Shown here: one piece after another, positions 31,620-40,375 of the stretch
Position numbering within the stretch: position 1 is the first letter of the stretch
Layout: every line of letters starts with the position of its first letter
Source: CAYYFX01 sp964571855
GTDB taxonomy: Bacteria > ARS69
Direction: 5' to 3'
Assembly: GCA_964571855.1 (NCBI GenBank)
Contig: CAZNDO010000001.1
Span: 744,001-808,000 of the forward strand
DNA: 64,000 bases
Made by a program: the position numbers and the translations under genes
The notes under the pieces: model-generated
The model's database searches: none
Told to the model about the DNA's origin: nothing
Seen by the model: the letters and a program-made list of their open reading frames with translations, nothing else

Positions 31620-33830
31620 TCATTGCACGAACGTGACCTTCGCGCCGGCCCGCGATCCGTCGAGCGCGCGCAGCTCCAGGAACGCCATGCCCGCCGCCAC
31701 CGGTGCGCGCGAGAGATCCGCGCGGCCGGCACCCGCGGCGTCCAGGGCGACCGCCGCGCGGTGCACGTTTCGCCCGCGCACGTCCACCACGCGCAAGATC
31801 ACGCGCTCGCCCCCGTGTCCGGCCCAGCGGAACGCCACTTCTCGCGGACCGGAGAGGGACACGGGGTTGGGCCAGACCGCGGGGCCTTCCGCGCCCACGG
31901 CCGCGGCCGCCGCCGCGGCAGCGAGCGGCGCGCCGGTCGGCGCGTCGTCCTTGAACCCGAAGATGCCGTTCGAGAGGCCGGCCACGAGGAAGCCGTCCGG
32001 ACGTGCGAGCACGTCGTCCACGAAGTTCGACATGGGCGTGGGAATCAGCGTCCAGGTCACGCCGGCGTCGGTGGTGCGACGAACGCCCTGCAGGAACGCG
32101 TCCACATACCCGGTGGAGGGGCTCAGGAAGTCCATGGCGTAGCCGCCGGAAGCGAGGACCGGCGTGCTCCACGTGGCGCCGCCGTCCGTGGTGCGCTGCA
32201 CGCGGGAGTCGCCGCAGACGAGACCGGTGGCGACGTCGAACCAGTGCATGTCGCGGATCATGCCGATGTGGAGTCCCGCGCCGCCGATAGCGATCCACGA
32301 CGCGCCACCGTCGGTCGTGCGCGACAGCGTGGGGCTCCCGAACTCGCCGCCGCAGACGAGGCCCGTCGCGGGATCCAGGAAGAAGAGGTCCATGAGGCGC
32401 GGCGTGGAGAGGCCGGCGTCGCGGCGGTGCCACGTGACCCCGTGATCGGTGGAGCGGTACACGCGGTTCAGGCTCGAGCCCCCGTAGGTCACGCACCAGC
32501 ACGTCCCGTCGGGGAACGCCGCCAGTCCCTGCGGGCTGCCGGCGTTCGTCGTGTCCAGGGGATGCACCGTCCAGGTGGCCCCGCCGTCGGTGGAGCGCCG
32601 CACGCCGGGGGATCCGGTCGCCGAGCCGCCGGCGAGCACGAGGGACGGGTCGCGCAGCGCGAGCGCGAAGATCACGTCCAGGCCGGGATCCGACGCGGGA
32701 TCGAACCAGGAGTCGCCCCCGTCCGTGGTCTGCAGCCACGCACCGTTCCATCCGCCCGCGAACCCGAGCCCGCCGGGGAGCACACGAAGCGCGTTCAGGT
32801 TGTCGCGCTCGTCGGGGCCGGCCACCGCGGTGAAGTTCGCCCAGGTGCCGCCGTCGTCCGTGGAGCGCAGAAGATCGCCGTCCGAGGACACGGCCACGAG
32901 CGCGCCCCCCGGGAGGCGCTGCAGGTCCGTGATCCCGCGCGTGCCGGGATGGTTGAACCTCTGCGACCACGTGTCGCCCCCGTCCGTCGTCTTCCAGATC
33001 TCCGCGCCTTCCCCATCCGTAGCCACGAGCCGCGTCAGCGGGCCGAGCACCACGCCCTCGTTCTGGTAGATGGGTCCGAGCGGGAACGCCGCGCCGGACT
33101 CCGTCCACGTGGCGCCGCCATCGGTGGTGCGGTACGTGTCGAAATCGCGCAGGATCCAGCCGTTCGTCGCGTCCGTGAAGGACACGTCGCCGCCCAAGAA
33201 GCTGGCGAAGTCGTTGATCCCGGGTACCGGCGTCCACGTGCCACCCCCGTCCGTCGTCCGCCGCACGAGAGCCGGGCCGAGCACCCAGGCCGTCGTCGAA
33301 TCCGTCCACCACTGGTCGGTGACGTCGTTGCCGGCGGCTCCGAGCAGCTCCCAGGAGGCGCCGGCGTCCGTGGAGCGGATCACGCGGCCGCCCGCGCCCG
33401 CGGAGAAGATGGTGTCCGCATCGAGACGGAAGAGGCTTGCCAGTTCCGCGGCGGCCGGGTTCACCAGCGGGATCCACGTGACACCGCCGTCCGTGCTGCG
33501 GTGCAGCCCGGGAGCGTCGCCCGCGGCGAGCAGAACGCCCGATCCGTGGATGAGGACGTCGTTCAGGTCGGGTGACGCGGGATCGAGAACCGTGAGGTCC
33601 TCCCAGGTGGCGCCACCGTCCGTCGTGCGCAGCGTCGTGGCGAACTCGCCGACCGCCCAGCCGGATGTGGCGGACTCGAACGCCACCCCGCCCAGCTCGG
33701 CCCCGGTGGGGGAGGGATTCGCCCAGAAGAAGCCGGCGTGCGCCGGGCGTGCCGCGGCGGCGAGGATGGCCGCAAGGATGACCGCGAGGACGTCGGCGGC
33801 GCTGGCGGCGGGAACGAGTGGACGGTGCAT
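31620..33830 (-). CDS. Secreted Ycf48/BNR-repeat beta-propeller with FlgD-like tail
   Basis: A 736-residue exported protein. The signal peptide is about residues 1-31 (PAHAG). The bulk consists of at least ten repeats of the RTTDGGATW type (TTLRTTDGGATWEDL, LLRSTDDGGTWANF, RSTDGGATWTVHPLD and so on), characteristic of BNR/Ycf48 photosystem-assembly-like propellers. Each repeat ends in a loop with GF(A/V)GG or GWAVG. The C-terminal 110 residues (AVWPNPVSLSG, VVDVRGRNVHR, GMAFLELRA) form a sorting-type tail. Function unknown; such propellers bind sialoglycans or act as chaperones. A TTGACC-18-CACAAT promoter and a leader hairpin lie upstream. It converges with the LamG gene. Confidence 0.85.
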   Translation of the reverse strand: MHRPLVPAASAADVLAVILAAILAAAARPAHAGFFWANPSPTGAELGGVAFESATSGWAVGEFATTLRTTDGGATWEDLTVLDPASPDLNDVLIHGSGVLLAAGDAPGLHRSTDGGVTWIPLVNPAAAELASLFRLDADTIFSAGAGGRVIRSTDAGASWELLGAAGNDVTDQWWTDSTTAWVLGPALVRRTTDGGGTWTPVPGINDFASFLGGDVSFTDATNGWILRDFDTYRTTDGGATWTESGAAFPLGPIYQNEGVVLGPLTRLVATDGEGAEIWKTTDGGDTWSQRFNHPGTRGITDLQRLPGGALVAVSSDGDLLRSTDDGGTWANFTAVAGPDERDNLNALRVLPGGLGFAGGWNGAWLQTTDGGDSWFDPASDPGLDVIFALALRDPSLVLAGGSATGSPGVRRSTDGGATWTVHPLDTTNAGSPQGLAAFPDGTCWCVTYGGSSLNRVYRSTDHGVTWHRRDAGLSTPRLMDLFFLDPATGLVCGGEFGSPTLSRTTDGGASWIAIGGAGLHIGMIRDMHWFDVATGLVCGDSRVQRTTDGGATWSTPVLASGGYAMDFLSPSTGYVDAFLQGVRRTTDAGVTWTLIPTPMSNFVDDVLARPDGFLVAGLSNGIFGFKDDAPTGAPLAAAAAAAAVGAEGPAVWPNPVSLSGPREVAFRWAGHGGERVILRVVDVRGRNVHRAAVALDAAGAGRADLSRAPVAAGMAFLELRALDGSRAGAKVTFVQ

Positions 33831-33860
33831 GACGAGTTCCTCCCGGAAACGGCGTGGGGC

Positions 33861-33877
33861 GAGTTCGGGGGGAACTC
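33861..33877 (-). repeat. Inverted repeat in the Ycf48-like gene leader
   Basis: GAGTTC and GAACTC (6 bp each, 5-nt loop of G/C) stand between the promoter and the ATG at 33830. It could form a 5' hairpin in the mRNA or be an operator. Confidence 0.4.
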
Positions 33878-33892
33878 GGCGGGCGAGACGCC

Positions 33893-33922
33893 ATTGTGGG
33901 AGAGCCGGACCGGCCGGGTCAA
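33893..33922 (-). promoter_or_regulatory. Promoter TTGACC-18 bp-CACAAT of the Ycf48-like gene
   Basis: On the minus strand TTGACC (33917-33922) is 18 bp from CACAAT (33893-33898). TTGACC is the best -35 in the window and also appears at 58915 and 61969. Confidence 0.6.
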
Positions 33923-33947
33923 CCCGGGCGGGCCGGCGCGCCGGCGG

Positions 33948-35033
33948 TCAGACCTTGAAGTGGAACTGGAGGACGTCGCGGTCCTTCACGACGTAATCGC
34001 GACCCGCCACGTGCACGAGTCCCTGCTCGTGGAGCACCTGCCGGCTCCCGTGCCGCTTCAGGTCGGCCTGCGTCATGACCTCGGCGCGGATGAAGCCCTT
34101 CTGCATGTCCGAGTGCACGGAGCCCGCGGCCTCGGGCGCGGTGGCGCCGCGGCGCAGGGACCATGCGCGCAGCTTCCCGTTCGCGATCGTGTAGAAGGTG
34201 AGGAGATCGAGCAGGCGGTAGCCGGCCGCGATCACGAGGTCGAGCGCCGTGTGCTCGAGGCCGAGCGCTTCGAGGAACGTCGTCTGCTCCTCCGGCGGGA
34301 GCTCGGACACCTCCTCCTCGATCTTCACGGAGACGGGAAGCACGCGGTCCGCGCCCTTCGCCGCCGCGAGCGCCTTCACGAGCGGTCCCTCGCCGTGCGG
34401 ATCGTTCTCGTCCGTGTTCGCGAGGAAGAGCGTGGGCTTCGACGTGAGGAAGCGACCCTCCGCGAGCCACAGACGCTCCCGCTCCGTCAGGCCGGCGTCG
34501 TCCACGCGCGTGCCGCGTTCCAGCGCCGCCGCGGCCTTCGCCCAGGCGTCCCGTTCCTCGAGGCCGACCTTCCCGCCCTTCGCCACCTTGCTCCAGCGCT
34601 CGACGCCGCGCTGCGCGGTCTCCAGGTCCGCGAGGAGCAGCTCGGTTTCCACCACGTCCACGTCGCGGACGGGATCCGGGGCGCCGAGCGCGTGCACCAC
34701 GTCCTCGTTCTCGAAGCAGCGCACGACGTGGAGGATGGCGTCCACGTCGCGCAGGTTGCCGAGGAACTTGTTGCCGAGACCTTCGCCCTTGCTGGCGCCG
34801 CGGACCAGGCCGGCCACGTCCACGAAGCGGATGGTGGCGGGCGTGGTCTCCTGCGGCTGCAGGATCCCCGCGAGGCTCGCGAGCTCCGGATCCGGCACGG
34901 CCGCGACCCCGACGTTCTGGTCGATCGTGCAGAAGGGGTAGTTCGACACGCCGGCGCGCGCGTGCGTCAGCGCGTTCAGCAGCGTGGACTTGCCGACGTT
35001 CGGCAGCCCGGCGATTCCCACGGCGAGCGCCAT
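33948..35033 (-). CDS. ychF: Redox-regulated ATPase/GTPase YchF (EngD)
   Basis: A 361-residue Obg-like P-loop protein of near-universal distribution, which hydrolyses ATP and acts in ribosome-associated and oxidative-stress responses. The P-loop GLPNVGKST (9-17), switch II DVAGLVRGASKGEGLGNKFL, and the coiled-coil helical domain are visible, and the C-terminal TGS domain contains the ubiquitous IANGKLRAWSLRRGATAPEAAGSVHSDMQKGFIRAEV and RDYVVKDRDVLQFHFKV segments. Length and motifs match exactly. I start at the ATG at 35033 (MALAVGIAGLPNVGKST). It stands alone; a distal G-rich SD-like AGGGGG precedes the start. Confidence 0.97.
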   Translation of the reverse strand: MALAVGIAGLPNVGKSTLLNALTHARAGVSNYPFCTIDQNVGVAAVPDPELASLAGILQPQETTPATIRFVDVAGLVRGASKGEGLGNKFLGNLRDVDAILHVVRCFENEDVVHALGAPDPVRDVDVVETELLLADLETAQRGVERWSKVAKGGKVGLEERDAWAKAAAALERGTRVDDAGLTERERLWLAEGRFLTSKPTLFLANTDENDPHGEGPLVKALAAAKGADRVLPVSVKIEEEVSELPPEEQTTFLEALGLEHTALDLVIAAGYRLLDLLTFYTIANGKLRAWSLRRGATAPEAAGSVHSDMQKGFIRAEVMTQADLKRHGSRQVLHEQGLVHVAGRDYVVKDRDVLQFHFKV

Positions 35034-35303
35034 CGGGGGCCCCCTGCGGCGTTGGCTCGCGCCGGGGCGACGGCGCGGGGCAGTTGCCGGGAGGGTACCC
35101 CCGGCTGGCGCCCGAGCCCAGGGCGGGAGGCCGCGCCCGGGCCCGGGCACGGGGGGACGCCGGCCGGGGCCAGAAGTTGATGACCCAACCCTCCGCTTTG
35201 CGGTCCGGCGGAGTATCCTGGAGGGGTCCGACCCGCCGCCGGCCCTGGCCGCGCGGCATGCGCCGAGCCTCGCGCTCGAAACCCCGGTCCGTCGAGGAGT
35301 CCC

Positions 35304-38036
35304 ATGCTCCGACTGCCCTTGCCCGTCATCCGACCCGCGCGCCTGGCCGCCGCCGCCGCGATCCTGGCGCTTGCGACCCCGGGATTCTCCCAGGAAAGCG
35401 CGAACTCGACCGCACAGGCCGTCCTGGATGAGCAAACGACCGATCGTTTCCCACACCGGGCGGAGGAGGCCCGGGCGAAGGCCCGGCTCGCCGCGGAACG
35501 CCTCCAGGCGCCGGCGCAGGCGATGACCCCGGCGCAGGACCAGTACGACGTGAAGCACTACAACCTGAACCTCACCCTGAGCCCGACCACGACCACCCTC
35601 TCCGGGACGGTCACGACCACCGCCGAGGTGACGGCCGGGCCGCTCACGGCCTTCGACCTGAACCTCTTCGGGAACATGGCGGTCTCCGCGGTGACCTCGG
35701 GCGGCGTGCCGGCAACCTACTCGCGCGCGGCGGCCATCCTCACCGTGAACCTGGACCGCACGTACTCCACGGGCGAGACGGTCGTGGTGTCGGTGACGTA
35801 CTCGGGCAACCCGTCCGGCGACTCCTTCGGCTGGAGCAGCTTCGGCGGGCAGCCCATGATCTGGACGTTGAGCGAGCCTTTCGGCGCCCGCGAGTGGTGG
35901 CCGTGCAAGGACCACGCGGACGACAAGGCGGACTCGGCCGACATCGTGGTCACGCTGCCGGACAACCTCATCGTGGCTTCGAACGGCGTGCTCGTCTCCG
36001 ACGTCGACAACGGCACCACGCGCACCACGCACTGGCGCAGCCTGTCGCCGATCCCGACGTACCTGATCTCGCTGGCGTGCCACCCGTACACGGTCTACTC
36101 CGACTGGTACACGCCGCAGGGCGGCGGGTCGCCCATGGAAGTGAAGTTCTTCGTGTACCCGAGCCACTACCCGCTCGTGCAGGCCACGTACGCGCTCACG
36201 GTGCCCATGATCGACGCCTTCGCGCAGGCCTACGGGGAGTACCCGTTCCTGAGCGAGAAGTACGGCCACGCGGAGTTCGTGTGGGGCGGCGGCATGGAGC
36301 ACCAGACGTGCACGAGCCTCGGCGGGTACTCCGAGGACCTCATCTCCCACGAGCTGGCGCACCAGTGGTGGGGCGACATGGTGACCTGCGCCACGTTCAA
36401 CCACATATGGCTGAACGAGGGCTTCGCCACCTGGAGCGAGGCGTACTGGAAGGAAGTGACCGCGGGCGTGGAGACCTACCGGGACTACATGGACGGCGCC
36501 GCCTTCATGGGACCGGGGACGATCTACGTGGAGGAGACCACGGACTTCAACGCCATCTTCGACTCCAACCTGAGCTACAACAAGGCGTCGTGGGTGGTGC
36601 ACATGCTGCGCGGCGTGCTGGGCGACACGGACTTCTTCGCCGGCCTGGCGCACTACCGCTCGCTGTACCAGTACGGCAACGCCACCACCGAGCAGTTCCG
36701 GGACGCGATGGAGTCCGTCTCCGGCAAGGACCTCGACGCGTTCTTCCAGCAGTGGATCTACGGCGAGTACTTCCCGGTGTACGGGTACTCCTGGAGCCCG
36801 AACGGCACCGGGGTGGACCTGAGCATCGAGCAGCTCCAGACGAACACGGGGCTCTTCACCATGCCGATCAAGGTCCGCGTGGTGAGCGACGCGGGGACGT
36901 TCGACACCACCGTGGAGAACTCCCTCGCCGTGGAGGACTACGCGCTGGTCGTCCCCGGCACGGTGCAGGACGTGCAGCTCGATCCCGACAAGTGGATCCT
37001 CCGGCAGGTGCAGTCCACGGTCACGAACGCCACGCTGGATCAGGGCATCCTGCTCGTGAACGGCGTGGACTGGGCCACGTACGGCGCCGAGATCACGAGC
37101 GCGTACGCCGACAGCGCGTTCTGGGCGGATCACCCGATCACGTTCTGGGACACGTTCGCGGAGCCCGCGGGCGGCTACCCGGCGAACGTGCCGGCCCCGC
37201 TCGGCCACGGCGCCGTGCCGGCCGGCACGCTGGGCAAGTACTCCGCCGTGATCTGGGTGGGCAACAACTTCGGCGGCGACCTCGTGGACTGGGCCGAGAC
37301 GCCGATCAAGTCCTACCTCGAGGCCGGCGGCAACGTGCTGCTCATGACCCGCATGGGCTCCAGCTTCCTGGGCACGGACCTGAACGCGTACCTCGGCATC
37401 ACGACGTCGCAGGTGCAGGTGACCATGTCGAACTGCACGGCGCAGGCCGCGGGGTTCGTGAACATGTCGCTCCTGGGTTCGCAGAGCCTGGTGGACTTCT
37501 TCCAGCCGGCGGTGGGCGCGAACAGCACGCTGCTGTTCCGGGACACGTCGAACAGCACGCGCGGGGCCGGGGTGATCGTGGTGCCGCCGGCGGGCGGGAC
37601 GGCGCGGGAGGACGGCGGGCGGATGGCGTACCTGGCCGGGCGCCCGTACCGGTTCAACCACGCGCAGCTCCGCGCGAACGTGGACCTCATCCTGACCGAC
37701 TGGTTCGGTGAGCCGTACACGCCGCCGACGCCGGTGACCGAAGCGCCGCCGGTGGCGATCCCGTTCGCGCTCGCGGCGCCGCGGCCGAACCCGTCGGCGG
37801 GGGAGACGGTGCTCTCGTACTCGCTGCCGGCGGAGGGGCACGTGCGGCTGTCCGTGTACGACGTGGGCGGGCGGCTCGTGCGCACGCTGGTGGACGCGGC
37901 GTGCCCGGCGGGGCGGCACGAGGCCCGCTGGGACGGGCAGGACGCCGGCGGCGCGGCGGTGGCGCCGGGCGTGTACTACGTGCGGCTCACGGGGGCGAAG
38001 GAGGCGGCCACGCGGCCGGTCGTGCTGATCCGGTAG
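35304..38036 (+). CDS. Secreted M1 family zinc aminopeptidase with FlgD-like tail
   Basis: A 910-residue exported metalloprotease. After a signal peptide (about 1-30) lies the M1 architecture: an N-terminal beta saddle (YDVKHYNLNLTLSPTTTTLSG), the substrate loop FVWGGGMEHQT (GGGMEH, equivalent to GxMEN), and the zinc motif SHELAHQWWGD (His349, Glu350, His353) with the third ligand in NEGFATW (Glu372). The rest carries alpha-helical and Ig-like domains. The last 100 residues hold PRPNPSAGETVLSYSL, YDVGGRLVRTLVDAA and GVYYVRLTG, the FlgD-like secretion tail. It would cleave N-terminal amino acids from peptides outside the cell. GAGGAG lies 5 nt before the ATG. A 12-bp perfect stem-loop follows the stop. 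Confidence 0.93.
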   Translation: MLRLPLPVIRPARLAAAAAILALATPGFSQESANSTAQAVLDEQTTDRFPHRAEEARAKARLAAERLQAPAQAMTPAQDQYDVKHYNLNLTLSPTTTTLSGTVTTTAEVTAGPLTAFDLNLFGNMAVSAVTSGGVPATYSRAAAILTVNLDRTYSTGETVVVSVTYSGNPSGDSFGWSSFGGQPMIWTLSEPFGAREWWPCKDHADDKADSADIVVTLPDNLIVASNGVLVSDVDNGTTRTTHWRSLSPIPTYLISLACHPYTVYSDWYTPQGGGSPMEVKFFVYPSHYPLVQATYALTVPMIDAFAQAYGEYPFLSEKYGHAEFVWGGGMEHQTCTSLGGYSEDLISHELAHQWWGDMVTCATFNHIWLNEGFATWSEAYWKEVTAGVETYRDYMDGAAFMGPGTIYVEETTDFNAIFDSNLSYNKASWVVHMLRGVLGDTDFFAGLAHYRSLYQYGNATTEQFRDAMESVSGKDLDAFFQQWIYGEYFPVYGYSWSPNGTGVDLSIEQLQTNTGLFTMPIKVRVVSDAGTFDTTVENSLAVEDYALVVPGTVQDVQLDPDKWILRQVQSTVTNATLDQGILLVNGVDWATYGAEITSAYADSAFWADHPITFWDTFAEPAGGYPANVPAPLGHGAVPAGTLGKYSAVIWVGNNFGGDLVDWAETPIKSYLEAGGNVLLMTRMGSSFLGTDLNAYLGITTSQVQVTMSNCTAQAAGFVNMSLLGSQSLVDFFQPAVGANSTLLFRDTSNSTRGAGVIVVPPAGGTAREDGGRMAYLAGRPYRFNHAQLRANVDLILTDWFGEPYTPPTPVTEAPPVAIPFALAAPRPNPSAGETVLSYSLPAEGHVRLSVYDVGGRLVRTLVDAACPAGRHEARWDGQDAGGAAVAPGVYYVRLTGAKEAATRPVVLIR

Positions 38037-38063
38037 GCCGCCCGGCCGACGGAGCGACCCGGG

Positions 38064-38092
38064 GCGGGACCCGCCGCGGTGGCGGGTCCCGC
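38064..38092 (+). terminator. Perfect 12-bp stem-loop after the M1 peptidase gene
   Basis: Arms 38064-38075 and 38081-38092 (GCGGGACCCGCC against GGCGGGTCCCGC) pair fully around the 5-nt loop GCGGT, 28 nt after the stop. There is no U tract. Confidence 0.6.
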
Positions 38093-38139
38093 GATCCCGC
38101 GGTACCGTTGTCGGCCCACGCCGACACCGGGAGTCCACC

Positions 38140-39570
38140 CTGCGCCTCGTCCACCCCCCTTCGCCGCGCCTGCCGGTGCTCCTGGCCGGGGCGATCGCGT
38201 GCCTCGCCGTCGCGGCGGCGTCGGCGTGCGCGTCCGGCTCCCGGCCCGCCGACGACCGCTGGAACGTCCTCCTGATCACGTCCGACGACATGCGCACGGA
38301 CCTCGGCAGCTACGGCACGGCCGAGGTGCGCACGCCGAACCTGGATGCGCTGGCGCGCCGCGGCGTGCGCTTCGACCGCGCGTACAGCCAGTACCCGCTG
38401 TGCAATCCGTCGCGTACGTCGATGCTCACGGGGCGCTACCCGCTGCGCACGGGCGTGCTGGACCAGCACGCGCGCCTCGACGAGCTGCACCCGGAGTTCG
38501 TCACGCTGCCGCGGTACTTCCGCGAGCACGGCTGGGTCACGCTGTGCGCGGGGAAGATCTTCCACGCGGGATTCGACGACACGGCCGCGTGGGTGGAGGG
38601 CGCGGATCGCGGCCGGCCGCAGATCGAGGGGGACGAGGCGGCGGAGCGGGGCCCGGCGCGGCGGCGGCCGATGGGCGATCGCGTGGCGGCGCTGCCCGAC
38701 ACCGGCGCGCGGCACCCGGACCTCGATGCCGTGGCGGAGGCGATCGCGTACCTGCGCCGCGATCACGAGGCGCCGTTCTTCCTGGCGCTGGGCGTGACGA
38801 AGCCGCACCCGCCGCCGGCGGCGCCGCGCTCGCTCGTGGCGGCGTATCCGCCCGGGGACGTGCCGTTGCCCGTGGACTTCCGGCCGCGGGCGGAGGCCTC
38901 GCCGGGGTTCCCCGCGGTGAGCATCACGCCGAATCGCGGGCTGTTCGTGGACCGGGAGGCCACGGCCGCCGAGGCGCGGCGCATGAAGGCGGCGTACTGG
39001 GCGTCCATGACCTGGACGGACGCGAACGTGGGGCGCGTGCTGCACGAGCTGGACGCGCTCGGACTGGCCGGGCGGACGGTGGTGGTGTTCTGGAGCGACC
39101 ACGGCTTCCACCTCGGCGAGAAGGGGAAGTGGGCGAAGGACCAGTCGCTGTACGAGCCCTGCGCGCGCACGCCGCTCCTGATCGCGGCGCCGGGCGCGCG
39201 CGGGAACGGGGGCGTCGTGGCGCATCCCGTGGAGTCCGTGGATCTCTTCGCCACGCTGTGCGAACTGGCGGGGCTCGACGTGCCCGACGGCCTGGACGGC
39301 GTGAGCCTCGCGCCGCTGCTCGCGGATCCGGCGGCGGCGTGGGACCGGCCGGCGTTCACCGTGGTCGCGGACGGGGACATGCTCGGGGTGGCGGTGCGTT
39401 CCGAGCGATGGCGCTACGCCGAGTGGGCCGGCGGCGCCGCGGGCGCGATGCTGATCGACGAGCAGGAGGAGCCGGCGGAGACCGTGAACCGGATCGACGA
39501 TCCGATGCTGGCGCCGGTCCGCGAGCGGCTGGCCCGCCTGGCGCGGGAGCACGCGGCGATCGGACGTTAG
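38140..39570 (+). CDS. Exported type I sulfatase (iduronate-2-sulfatase-like), probably CTG-started
   Basis: A sulfatase of the alkaline phosphatase superfamily. It cuts sulfate esters from polysaccharides using a formylglycine made from Cys. Metal ligands in VLLITSDDMRTDLGSYG, the formylglycine motif CNPSRTSMLTGRYP (C-x-P-S-R), and the metal site FWSDHGFHLGEKGKWAK are clear. The signal ends AAASAC, a lipoprotein-like site. The first standard start is GTG 38176, but it has no SD and leaves a signal without a basic N-region. CTG 38140 has GGGAG at a 7-nt spacing and adds LRLVHPPSPRLP, a normal basic N-region, so I take CTG (476 residues). It may act on sulfated glycans; formylglycine-generating enzyme must be elsewhere. 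Confidence 0.85.
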   Translation: MRLVHPPSPRLPVLLAGAIACLAVAAASACASGSRPADDRWNVLLITSDDMRTDLGSYGTAEVRTPNLDALARRGVRFDRAYSQYPLCNPSRTSMLTGRYPLRTGVLDQHARLDELHPEFVTLPRYFREHGWVTLCAGKIFHAGFDDTAAWVEGADRGRPQIEGDEAAERGPARRRPMGDRVAALPDTGARHPDLDAVAEAIAYLRRDHEAPFFLALGVTKPHPPPAAPRSLVAAYPPGDVPLPVDFRPRAEASPGFPAVSITPNRGLFVDREATAAEARRMKAAYWASMTWTDANVGRVLHELDALGLAGRTVVVFWSDHGFHLGEKGKWAKDQSLYEPCARTPLLIAAPGARGNGGVVAHPVESVDLFATLCELAGLDVPDGLDGVSLAPLLADPAAAWDRPAFTVVADGDMLGVAVRSERWRYAEWAGGAAGAMLIDEQEEPAETVNRIDDPMLAPVRERLARLAREHAAIGR

Positions 39571-39573
39571 CGG

Positions 39574-39873
39574 CTAGGCCGCACCCGGGCGAGGCTCGTC
39601 CAACCGACGCGCGCCATGCCAGACGGCGACGACCCAGACCGTCCGGCCGTCGACGCGATGGAGGAATCGATACGCACCGACAACGACCTCGCGGTGCGGA
39701 AGATCCGGGTACTCGGGAAGGACACGCCCCGACTGCGGGAACTCCACCAGGCGTCGCAGCGCGGTCTCCGCGCGCTCCCGGAACCGACGCGCGGCCGACG
39801 GCTTGTCCTGGCGGATGAATGCGAGCGCCTCGAGGAACTGCGTCCGCGCGGTCGGCGTGAAGCGGAGCTTCAA
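39574..39873 (-). CDS. ParE/RelE-family toxin
   Basis: A 99-residue toxin of the RelE/ParE superfamily. It has the compact fold with TPTARTQFLEALAFIRQDKPSAARRFRERAETALRRLVEFPQSGRVLPEYPDLPHREVVVGAYRFLHRVDGRTVWVVAVWHGAR in outline; the conserved ending RVDGRTVWVVAVWHGAR is typical. ParE types poison DNA gyrase; RelE types cut mRNA on the ribosome. The start is TTG 39873, overlapping the antitoxin stop (TTGA), so the toxin is translationally coupled to the Phd-like antitoxin. Confidence 0.88.
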   Translation of the reverse strand: MKLRFTPTARTQFLEALAFIRQDKPSAARRFRERAETALRRLVEFPQSGRVLPEYPDLPHREVVVGAYRFLHRVDGRTVWVVAVWHGARRLDEPRPGAA

Positions 39874-40148
39874 GGCTCGTCCTTCAACAGGGCATCCGCT
39901 TCGCGGAGCACCGCGTCCAGCGAGTGGCCGCGGCCGGAGCCGATCTCCTGTTCCCCGCGCGCGAGCTGTCGCAGCAGCTCCCGCTCCTGGCGCGATCTCT
40001 CGTACGCTTCCAGGCTGATCAGGACTGCCGCGGCGCGACCGCGCTGCGTGATGACGAGGGGTTCGGAGGAAGCCTGGAGCCGCTTCAGGACGGCCGCGGC
40101 ATCCTGGCGCAGATCCGTGACGGGCACGATCCGGGGTACGCGCTGCAT
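39870..40148 (-). CDS. Phd/YefM-family antitoxin
   Basis: A 92-residue antitoxin. The N-terminal DNA-binding part reads RIVPVTDLRQDAAAVLKRLQASSEPLVITQRGRAAAVLISLEAYE, the Phd/YefM signature. The C-terminal helix, GEQEIGSGRGHSLDAVLREADALLKDEP, would wrap the toxin. It binds its own promoter with the toxin and neutralises it. The ATG at 40148 has GGAGGA 6 nt upstream. The direct repeats at 40164-40183 are the likely operator. Confidence 0.88.
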   Translation of the reverse strand: MQRVPRIVPVTDLRQDAAAVLKRLQASSEPLVITQRGRAAAVLISLEAYERSRQERELLRQLARGEQEIGSGRGHSLDAVLREADALLKDEP

Positions 40149-40163
40149 GGGATGTCCTCCAGA

Positions 40164-40202
40164 AGTACGTCCAACAGTACGTCTGAAGGATCTCTTGCGC
40201 AA
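40164..40202 (-). promoter_or_regulatory. Toxin-antitoxin promoter TTGCGC-17 bp-TACTGT with tandem AGTACGTC operator
   Basis: On the minus strand TTGCGC (40197-40202) is 17 bp from TACTGT (40174-40179). Two direct copies of AGTACGTC (plus strand 40164-40171 and 40176-40183, 12-bp period) straddle the -10 box. Autoregulation by an antitoxin-toxin complex usually uses repeats in just this position. Confidence 0.6.
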
Positions 40203-40375
40203 GGCCTGCGCTCCTCGGCCGGAGGCCTTGGTGGCGGGCATCGGCTTGGCCGCGCAGGAAGCGCTTGCGTGTGTCACGTCTCCGTCACGAATGGGCCGCG
40301 GCCGCCTCCGCCCTCTGGTCCCGCCCGGACCGGCCGATATACTGAGTGCACAGTCGTGATCCGGGAGGCCATCCG

